Assembly: GCA_963781285.1 (NCBI GenBank)
Contig: CAWAFI010000008.1
Coordinates: forward strand, 310,001-374,000
Direction of reading: 5' to 3'
Length of the DNA stretch: 64,000 nucleotides
From: CAIWHR01 sp963781285
GTDB lineage: Bacteria; Pseudomonadota; Gammaproteobacteria; Burkholderiales; Casimicrobiaceae
Shown: positions 24,825 through 31,734 of the stretch, in pieces
Layout: the number at the start of each line of letters is the position of its first letter
Position numbering within the stretch: position 1 is the stretch's first letter
The notes under the pieces: generated by a model
What the model was told of the DNA's origin: nothing
Seen by the model: the letters and a program-made list of their open reading frames with translations, nothing else
Database searches by the model: none
Position numbers and translations under genes: made by a program

Positions 24825-25874
24825 TCACTCGCACAGTCCCAGTATTCGCTCTTGCTGCGAACACGCCTTTACCGGCGGAGATTTTGGCTTCGTCCTTGCA
24901 GCGATGCAGCTGCGTATCTCCACGGTCGTTGGTGGATAGTAGAGCCATCCTCGGCCCAAGTCCGGCAACGCCAGCTCGACCTCGCGCCATTTGGGATGTC
25001 CGTTCTCTCGCAGCGCAGAGAAGTTCTGGCACAGCGATCGCGCGAACCGCGCCAGGTAATCCCTGGTTTGCTTTAAGTTGTAATCATAGGTCACCAGGAA
25101 TGCCTTCACGGCCAATCCGGGGACGTCTTCGGCCAACAGATTTGGATAGCTGCTTGCGCGCACTGTCGCGGGAAAGTAGGTTTCCAGCGCGGCCTTGCTC
25201 GACGCCTGGTTGGGATCGAACTTCAGCAATTTGATAAGTTGCCGCGCCTCGGGTTTCATGTCGACTAGTAGCTTAGCTGGCTGCCCGGCGATTACCGCCA
25301 CCACATCCAGAGAACTATTCGAAATCAGCTTGACTAGCGCGTCTTCGTTGGAGAGGAAGCTCGCATTCGCCTCCGCGATCGGTTCGTTGAACATCAATCG
25401 GTAAAGTGTGGTCGTTGTCAGCGCCGTCCCACTTCCCAGCTCTCCGGCGTTGATTCTGGCACCCTTGATCTCATGGATGTAATTCAGGTTCGAGTCAGCC
25501 CGGACGATGAAGTAAATCTCCTCATTGTAGAGCGGCATAATGGCGCGAAGAGGCCGGATGATCTTGTTCGCTTCCGCGTTTCCACCTGCAGCCTGATCGA
25601 GAAACGCCTGAAAGACGTCTGACTGCACGATCGCGAACTTGACCCCCGGCTCGTAGCGCAGGCGTCGAACATTCTCGGCCGACCCTGCCGAAGGTAGTAC
25701 GTCTAGTTCGATATCTGCAGCGGGTGCGACAATCGCGGCGATATCACGCCCTATCTGGATGTATGTACCACGCGCGGATGCCGTCACGATCTTCAACTCC
25801 ACAGCCGCCAGAGCCAACGCTCCCTGAAGCGACAGTCCTGCGGCCATGAGACCGATGATCAATAGTCTGGTCAC
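24825..25874 (-). CDS. TAXI-family TRAP-type solute-binding protein, orphan
   Basis: A 349-residue periplasmic protein: signal peptide ending near ALALAA (about residue 24), then the TAXI family fold, with VTASARGTYIQIGRDIA, VLPSAGSAENVRRL and GELGSGTALTTTTLYR. TAXI proteins normally deliver substrates (glutamate, C4-dicarboxylates or unknown) to fused DctQM membrane subunits; none is encoded nearby. The C-terminus carries an extra tail with CSQQERILGLC. The same Cys-x6-LGLC motif ends the protein encoded just upstream. The start is GTG, one base after that gene's TAA, with GGGGAGAG nine to sixteen bases before it, so the two genes are tightly coupled. Confidence 0.85.
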   Translation of the reverse strand: MTRLLIIGLMAAGLSLQGALALAAVELKIVTASARGTYIQIGRDIAAIVAPAADIELDVLPSAGSAENVRRLRYEPGVKFAIVQSDVFQAFLDQAAGGNAEANKIIRPLRAIMPLYNEEIYFIVRADSNLNYIHEIKGARINAGELGSGTALTTTTLYRLMFNEPIAEANASFLSNEDALVKLISNSSLDVVAVIAGQPAKLLVDMKPEARQLIKLLKFDPNQASSKAALETYFPATVRASSYPNLLAEDVPGLAVKAFLVTYDYNLKQTRDYLARFARSLCQNFSALRENGHPKWREVELALPDLGRGWLYYPPTTVEIRSCIAARTKPKSPPVKACSQQERILGLCE

Positions 25875-25875
25875 G

Positions 25876-27115
25876 TTATTTGCTCTCCCCTGTTGAATTC
25901 AGGCTGCAGAGCCCCAGTGCCGCAACCCCTTCGGTGCAAGGTCGCGGCACATCGGGCCGGACATTTGCGCGACCATCGCTTACAGGGGCCAGTACGGACC
26001 CTGCCGCGCCAGCAGTCGGATACATACGCGTCGGCCGATTTGTCGCGGAATGCTTCGCGGTGACTTCGTTGCCGGCTACCGGCATTGTTCTATCGCGAAG
26101 GTCCCCAGCAGCGGCGGTCGCTGCACTTGGCTTCTTCACAACTCCCTCGGTCCTATCGGCGAACTGTTGCGCGGGGCTCACTTGATCGTTTGTCGAGACC
26201 TGCCGATGTGGCTCGTTGGGCGACGGCGTTTGGCTAGCAGCATCATTGGAGCCGGTCGCCGCGGCTGTAGGTTGGCCGACCGGCGAGATTGTAATGGCGG
26301 TTGACGGCTCAACTGGCGGCGCGGGTTTTGCAATCCCGATTGCAGCGACGCTGCCCGTGCCAGGGGAAGCCGACGGCTCGGGGGATGCCGTGACGCCGAT
26401 CTTTGGGATGGGTTTGGTGGGGGGGCCACCCGTATTGAAGTCCGCAGGCGCCTCGGAGACCGCCTGCGCGCCCTGTCGCTCGCTGAACTGCACTGAATGG
26501 CTGTAGACGTAGTAGACAAGAATGCCAATCGCGATAAACGCAAGCGTGGGCAATACGACCAGCGCCACGCGCGACATCGGACCTAGTTCCGCCGTGGCCT
26601 CGGAATTGCCCAACGCGACCTTCGCAGTTGCGCGCTGCGCTACAGTGACCGGCGAAGTTACGGCCCCGCCCCAAGATCGAGGTTCGCGAGTAGGGTCGAG
26701 CTTGTCGAGTTCGATGGCCGCGGCAGGCCGGGCAGGCTGCGGCGCGGGCGAGCCCGCAGTCGCAATCGCAGGCTCGGATGCAACCGATGCCGGTGCGGCC
26801 GCGGTTACCTTTGCGAGCGGATGGCGCAGACTTGGGAAACTCATTGAGATTGAAATCGAGACGGAATGGTAACCCCTCGCTGAATTCTGGCGAAGCGGGG
26901 GTAATGTCCCGGGCCGACGACATTGGCGGCGCCTCAGACCGATTGGATAGCACTGGAAATTCCGTCCCGCACTTGGAGCAATTCTTAGCGGCCTGATCAT
27001 TGACCGCCTCACATTGGCTGCACCGTTTGACGTGCAGCGGCGAGCCACAGTCGTTGCAGAACTTCGCGCCAGCCGGATTGACGTGGTCGCAGAAGAGGCA
27101 CTGGGGAGGGAGCAT
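25876..27115 (-). CDS. Zinc-ribbon single-span membrane protein (one-base frameshift near 26834)
   Basis: The N-terminal 50 residues hold two zinc ribbons (CLFCDHVNPAGAKFCNDC and CSQCEAVNDQAAKNCSKC). After about 90 residues the frame is lost and continues in another: the join lies in TTTCCC at 26834-26839, where one base too many separates FNLNEF from PSLRHPLAKV. The second part has a Pro/Ala-rich linker, a membrane span (LVVLPTLAFIAIGILVYYV), a long disordered periplasmic stretch and a final CTEGVAALGLC motif shared with the TAXI protein. Corrected length is about 412 residues. A homopolymer indel is the simplest reason; a +1 slip at CCC-A is possible. The start could also be TTG at 27151, next to GGAGG. 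Confidence 0.7.
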
Positions 27116-27700
27116 GGACAACGCCTGGGTAGCAAAATGCGCGGCTTGCAAGCGCCTCCGGACGTGTTCGCGATCGATGAGCCGGCGATTGACAATGAGT
27201 TCGCCCGGCGCTGCTATGAATCATATACCCGTTCACAGCGAAAAGAAGCGATGATGCGGTGAGCAAAGCGCGACCTGCATGACCTGCAAACTAACGGTAC
27301 TTTTGATAGGACCGAGTTGTCATCAACAACGAATCGCCGTGCGAGCGGCTCAAGGAGAACGCTATCGCCGCGGTCCGGGCGGTCTGTTGCCACCAAGAAC
27401 TGATGGTTGACCCCCACGACCGAACCCCCAATACTCAGGCTCGCGTGACTGAATCACCGGTCCGTGCATCCCCTGCCAATGAACCGCCACTAACCAGAGT
27501 CGGCTTGGTGGATTTCGATTGCGATGAGTCCGCGGTTTCCAAAGTACCGCAAGAAGCGCCCAGATAGTTCGGTACCCCTGTTCGATGCACCGCGGCCCAG
27601 CGAGCCCTGGTCGCCGGACGCCGGGTACGAACGCCTGTACCAGGATCGGCGCTTCAGCACCCTGGAGATTGCCGACGAAGGTGTACGCGAAGCCTCGGCG
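27116..27700. other. Divergent intergenic region, no supported gene
   Basis: Nothing convincing is encoded in these 585 bases. The exporter frame is open back to 27524, but the extra 59 residues are polar and lack family character. They may instead be leader sequence. No hairpin with a T tract or clear promoter was recognised. Confidence 0.45.
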
Positions 27701-28615
27701 ATGGACTTCCTTAGCCCGCCGATTCAACGCGTCGTGCGAGCGCTGCAGGGTTTCGAAGCCTGGCGTGCACTCCCTGTCTTTCTCCTTGCCGGCTTCTGCC
27801 TGACCTCGCTCGACACGACCGGGAAGTATCTCGTCCAGGACCACTCGCTGTTTCTCGTGGTCTGGGCGCGTTATGTTGGCCAGATGCTGGTTGTCGCGCC
27901 CTTTGCGTGGCATCGCGCCGGCAATGGCTTTTGGCGGACGCGCCACTTGTCGGTGCAGCTCCAACGGTCGGCGATGCTGCTCGGGGCGACGGTCTGCCTG
28001 TATGGAGGCTTGCGCTACCTGCCGCTAGCCGAAGGATCCGCGATCCTGTTCCTCGCGCCGATTCTCATCGTCATGCTTTCCGGACCTCTGCTCGGCGAGA
28101 AACCGACGCGTGCGCGTTGGGTCGCGTCGATCACGGGTTTCGTCGGAATTCTCATTCTGCTGCGGCCTGGATCGGCGGTATTCCATCCGGCGGCGCTGCT
28201 GTTGCTGGGAGCGGCGCTCTTCAACGCGTTCTACAATATGCTCACGCGCAAGCTCATCTACGAGGACGTCCATACGACGCTCTTCCACAGCGCGCTAGTG
28301 GGCACGGTCGCCCTCACCGCAGCTTTGCCCTGGGGCTTCGATCAGATAAGTCTCACGCTGAACGACGGTGGTCTGTTGCTGCTGCTCGGGTTGCTTGCCG
28401 GACTTGGCCACTGGTTCGTGATCGCCGCATACGTCCTCGCACCTGCCTCGCTTTTGACCCCGTTCACCTACGTGCAGATGATCTGGGCCGTCGCCTATGG
28501 ATACCTGATCTTCGGCCAGCTGCCGGACCGCTGGTCGATGATCGGCATTTGCGTGATCGTCGCGAGCGGCGTGTATCTCGCGGTAATGGAGCACCGGCGG
28601 ATGCGCGTCGGGTGA
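27701..28615 (+). CDS. EamA/DMT-superfamily transporter
   Basis: A 304-residue inner-membrane protein with ten predicted spans in two EamA repeats (roughly 20-140 and 165-295). Motifs include FCLTSLDTTGKYLVQDHS, VVWARYVGQML, the inter-repeat GEKPTRARWVASITGFVGILILLRPG, and YVQMIWAVAYGYLIFGQLPD. These fit drug/metabolite exporters of the RhaT/SAM-transporter-like group. The Met at 27701 is chosen because it starts the usual short cytosolic N-terminus; the frame stays open to 27524 and a longer form cannot be excluded. Neighbours do not reveal the substrate. Confidence 0.85.
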   Translation: MDFLSPPIQRVVRALQGFEAWRALPVFLLAGFCLTSLDTTGKYLVQDHSLFLVVWARYVGQMLVVAPFAWHRAGNGFWRTRHLSVQLQRSAMLLGATVCLYGGLRYLPLAEGSAILFLAPILIVMLSGPLLGEKPTRARWVASITGFVGILILLRPGSAVFHPAALLLLGAALFNAFYNMLTRKLIYEDVHTTLFHSALVGTVALTAALPWGFDQISLTLNDGGLLLLLGLLAGLGHWFVIAAYVLAPASLLTPFTYVQMIWAVAYGYLIFGQLPDRWSMIGICVIVASGVYLAVMEHRRMRVG

Positions 28616-28882
28616 CGGGTGTCGGGGCGCGCTTCGATACTTGACCGGATCGTCGCATTAGTGTATGACAAATTGTCTGCAACAAAGCGAGGATGACGAC
28701 GCTGAAGTGATAGTGTCGACATTTATTACGCTACAAGACTTTGGACAGAGTGAGGTTCGCGGCAAGTGGCTGAACTTTCGCAATTTGGTCGAAGATGGAA
28801 CGCCTCTTGCAAACAACCATGGACGAAGCGCGTGGAATCGTGATGTTCGTGATGTATTTCACAGCGCAAGTGTGGAGGCCAG

Positions 28883-29059
28883 ATGAAGTCCATTCTTGAT
28901 CCGTCGTTCCGCTACACGAAAAGTGTGGAAACTGATCTACGAAAAACCTTTGCCAGAGCCCGCCGCGAGCTGCGCAAACGACAGCAAGAACAATCGACGG
29001 TTAGCGCCGAAGTGATGAGAAAGGTTCTGCCCTTCCATTCTCGCAAGGCCGGGTCGTAA
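28883..29059 (+). CDS. Small basic protein, paralogue of the one at 22128
   Basis: A 58-residue protein starting MKSILDPSFRYTKS, with TDLRKTFARARREL and a basic tail ending SRKAGS. It shares length, opening and central block with the protein at 22128-22304 while the C-terminal 25 residues differ. GGAGG stands four bases before the ATG. A gene for a 70-residue protein follows after 60 bases with its own strong ribosome site, suggesting an operon. A reading frame of 73 residues (28665-28886) overlaps the ATG by four bases, but its sequence is not compelling. Function unknown; a basic amphipathic helix dominates. Confidence 0.72.
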   Translation: MKSILDPSFRYTKSVETDLRKTFARARRELRKRQQEQSTVSAEVMRKVLPFHSRKAGS

Positions 29060-29119
29060 AGGCTTCGGGCGCGCTACGGGCAGGAAACTCAATCGGTGGG
29101 ACAAGCCTAGGAAGGAACG

Positions 29120-29332
29120 ATGGACGGGCTCAACTCCGCTGGCCGAGTGACCTTGAACGTCGAGGGTGCGCAATATGCCGCCTCGTATCAACTCCGGTGC
29201 GGGGTCATTACGGTGACATTCGGATCGGTTTCAAGAGTGATTCGAGTGGGAGAAGCGGTAGCCGCTCCACAGTCCCTGGCACGGACGATTCTGAGAAAGA
29301 TGTTGACAGAAAATTGCGAGCGCGCCGAATAA
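29120..29332 (+). CDS. Small beta-rich protein, 70 residues
   Basis: The product reads as alternating strands (VTLNVEGAQYAASYQLRCG, then VITVTFGSVSRVIRVG), followed by a helix (SLARTILRKMLTENC). AGGAAGGA lies directly before the ATG. It follows the 58-residue basic protein gene by 60 bases on the same strand, so the two are probably co-transcribed. Small proteins of this look occur widely as hypothetical genes in Burkholderiales; no domain name can be given. Two cysteines are present. It may partner the basic protein, a guess based on position only. Confidence 0.65.
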   Translation: MDGLNSAGRVTLNVEGAQYAASYQLRCGVITVTFGSVSRVIRVGEAVAAPQSLARTILRKMLTENCERAE

Positions 29333-29491
29333 AGCCGAGAGATCCGCTACCATTGCGCGCGAGCACACAGACATTGAGCCGTGGCGGCGGTCGGCAATTG
29401 CAGTTGGACCGGTAAGACCGCCTGGAACCCGGCACAAGGAAGCGCCGTTATCGCCCGCGCGACGCCTTGAAGCCGTACCTTTAGGCGCTGT

Positions 29492-29575
29492 AACTATGTA
29501 TGGACGCGCACGGCCCTTTGCCCGCTGCTGGCGCAGGGGCCGCGCCTGATACCGTGCCGCCAGCTATACATAGTT
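29492..29575. repeat. Ten-base inverted repeat spaced 64 bases, upstream of the lytic transglycosylase
   Basis: AACTATGTAT (29492-29501) and its exact complement ATACATAGTT (29566-29575) are 74 bases apart centre to centre, about seven helical turns. The right arm lies just before a -10-like TATACT (29581-29586). This layout fits two half-sites for looped repression, or a long RNA hairpin. Confidence 0.5.
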
Positions 29576-29592
29576 CGCATCTATACTTTGCA

Positions 29593-30633
29593 ATGTCGGG
29601 CACAATCCAGGGCGAGGCTTTTTTGAGAGGCAAACCCATACATTGGCGTCGGTGGGTATCCGCGATCACGCGGATAGGGGATGGCGGAGAGGTTCGTGAG
29701 AAAACTCACGATCGCCTCGGCCCGTTGAAGGCCGCCGCGGTTGCCGCATTCATTCCCTTGGGGCTAATGGCAGCATTGGCGCAGGCGGAGATTACACCAG
29801 AGCAATTGGCGCAGTTCGCAACACTGCGCGCCGAAGCACGCGCATACGAATTCGGCGATGGGGTGTCCAAGGACCCAGTGCGCGCCCAGAAAACGTATTG
29901 CGAGGCCGCACGGATGGGTGACGCCCAAGCCCAGTACAGTCTCGGATGGATGTACACGGTCGGGCGTGGCGGCCTTGCGCGCGATGACGGTCTAGCCGCC
30001 TTCTTCTTCGGCCTTGCGGCCGATCAGGGGCACGAACAAGCACGAAACATGCTTCGACTGCTTGGGAAGCCGGAGGCGTACGCCCACGAATGCATGCAAG
30101 ATCCGGTGGTCCAGGACTTTGAGGCTGAGCCGCCAGTGTTCGAAGGTATAGAGGAGCCGTTCACCGCGACCACGCTGGAGCAGTCGCGTATTGTGAAACT
30201 GGTCGAGCGCATTGCCCCCGATTATGGTGTCAGTCCGCGACTTGCCCTCGCTGTGATTCGCGCGGAATCGAACTTCAATCCAAAGGCGCGTTCGCCGAAG
30301 AACGCGCAAGGGTTGATGCAGCTGATTCCTGAGACATCCATCCGGTTCAACGTAAGAAACCCTTACGATCCGGTGCAGAATGTACGTGGTGGCCTGGCCT
30401 ACCTGCGTTGGTTGCTGGCGTACTTTGAGGGCGATGTGGCACTAGTGGCGGCTGCTTACAATTCCGGTGAGCAGACCGTCAATCGTTATCGCGGCGTACC
30501 GCCTTACGCGGAAACGCGAGCGTATGTCAAACAGGTACGCCAGATCTTCCGGCGGCAGGATCATCCGTACGACGCCCGAGTCACCGAGCCATCCCCCGAG
30601 TTGCCGCGCATCCGCCCCGCGAACACGCGTTGA
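29593..30633 (+). CDS. Sel1-repeat lytic transglycosylase
   Basis: A protein of up to 346 residues acting on periplasmic peptidoglycan. After a membrane segment (KAAAVAAFIPLGLMAALAQA) come two Sel1/TPR-like repeats (ARAYEFGDGVSKDPVRAQ; AQYSLGWMYTVGRGGLARDD). Then follows a family 1 (Slt70-type) lytic transglycosylase domain with the catalytic Glu in AVIRAESNFNPKARS, then NAQGLMQLIPET and AYNSGEQTV. The start is uncertain: the ATG at 29593 would be almost leaderless after a -10-like TATACT, and a TTG at 29725 would give a perfect signal peptide. Sel1 repeats fused to an SLT domain suggest a scaffold that positions the muramidase. Confidence 0.82.
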   Translation: MSGTIQGEAFLRGKPIHWRRWVSAITRIGDGGEVREKTHDRLGPLKAAAVAAFIPLGLMAALAQAEITPEQLAQFATLRAEARAYEFGDGVSKDPVRAQKTYCEAARMGDAQAQYSLGWMYTVGRGGLARDDGLAAFFFGLAADQGHEQARNMLRLLGKPEAYAHECMQDPVVQDFEAEPPVFEGIEEPFTATTLEQSRIVKLVERIAPDYGVSPRLALAVIRAESNFNPKARSPKNAQGLMQLIPETSIRFNVRNPYDPVQNVRGGLAYLRWLLAYFEGDVALVAAAYNSGEQTVNRYRGVPPYAETRAYVKQVRQIFRRQDHPYDARVTEPSPELPRIRPANTR

Positions 30634-30794
30634 CGGAAACATCATGCCTCAGCGGCGTGAACAGGCCCCAGTGCCATGGCCGTTGGCGAGGGTACAGGCC
30701 GTCGGCAAGGGTACCGCCGTAACAAGCGCAGTTGCGGTTGCGATGCTCTCGGACGCCGCGTGTCGGCGGCCCGTCCCTCTCTTGGAGCAACCCA

Positions 30795-31478
30795 CTAGAA
30801 CTTGTCGCGCTCTTGCATGGCTCCCGATTTCAGAAACCGAACCCCGGGCTTCGCGTCGAGAATGGCCGCGAGCAGCGCAGACGCCACGGCGCTGGCCGGA
30901 ATCGGCCGCACCTCCTTGGGCACGATCCAACCGAGCGGTTCGAGCAGCCGTGCCGCCCATATTTCGCCCCTGCGCGCGGGTTGTCCCAGGGTGGCTCGGT
31001 CACCCAGCAGCAATGATGGCTGTGCGATCACAACCGATTCGTAGCCGAGTTGCGCGATGGCGACCTGCATCTCACCTTTCACGCGGTTGTAAAAGACGCG
31101 CGACTTTGCGTCGGCGCCCAACGCCGACACGACGGCCAACCGGGCCGCTCCCGCAGCCTTGGCGACCCGCGCGACATTCACCACGAAGTCAAAATCCACT
31201 TGGCGAAAGGCCGCCTCCGACCCAACGGCCTTGATCGTCGTGCCGAGCGCGATGAACACGTCATCCACCGTCGGGAACGCTTCGGGCAGCCGTGCGAAGT
31301 CGACTTGGTGAATCTTCAGCTTTGCACTGGCCTTGATGTCCAGCGGCGTGCGGCGCAGCAGGACATGCACGTTGCGGTAATGATTGCCGGCAAGCAGCAT
31401 AGGCAAGAGCGTGCGACCGATGAGGCCGGTGGCGCCGGCGAGCAGGGCAGTGCGCGGTGTTGCAACCACGTTGTCCAC
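30795..31478 (-). CDS. NAD(P)-binding atypical short-chain dehydrogenase (HTATIP2-like)
   Basis: A 227-residue Rossmann-fold protein. The nucleotide loop is AGATGLIGRTLL (GxTGxxG), followed by NVHVLLRR and VDDVFIALGTTIKAVGS, then AARLAVVSALGADAKSRVFYNRVKGEMQ, the pattern of the HTATIP2/Oxidoreductase group of atypical SDRs that often lack oxidoreductase activity and bind NADPH. The Tyr and Lys (YNRVK) of the SDR active site are present. It stands alone; upstream (31479-31734) lies sequence without a gene. Start at 31478 is supported by the compact N-terminus. Confidence 0.85.
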   Translation of the reverse strand: MDNVVATPRTALLAGATGLIGRTLLPMLLAGNHYRNVHVLLRRTPLDIKASAKLKIHQVDFARLPEAFPTVDDVFIALGTTIKAVGSEAAFRQVDFDFVVNVARVAKAAGAARLAVVSALGADAKSRVFYNRVKGEMQVAIAQLGYESVVIAQPSLLLGDRATLGQPARRGEIWAARLLEPLGWIVPKEVRPIPASAVASALLAAILDAKPGVRFLKSGAMQERDKF

Positions 31479-31734
31479 GTGATCACTTTACCCGCGACAC
31501 GGGAGACGCGGAACAGGCGCGGCGAGGACTGCAGCCCGACCACGGCACCTCCCCGCCAGCCGGGTCGTGTTAACCCGTGATAACCTGACCCGGTGATGCA
31601 GGGTGGCGTTGAATCTCCCATGCGTTGGAGTGATTCGTGTTCGCCTTCGCAACCGTCGTGTGGACGAACCCGTCGCCAATCGGGTCCGCCTCCGAGAATT
31701 GCCGCGAGACCCCCCGACTCCGCGAGCCGCTCGC

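Noticed and set aside
28665..28886. A 73-residue frame overlapping the start of the 58-residue protein at 28883 by ATGA
   Set aside because: It has no good ribosome site and no family likeness; the matching frame before the other copy (21868-22131) ends in the same overlap but is unrelated in sequence, so the coincidence is likely.
31603..31734. An N-terminal extension of the cyclase-STAND-TPR protein
   Set aside because: The extra 44 residues are basic and low in domain character; the cyclase domain begins at the Met at 31735.
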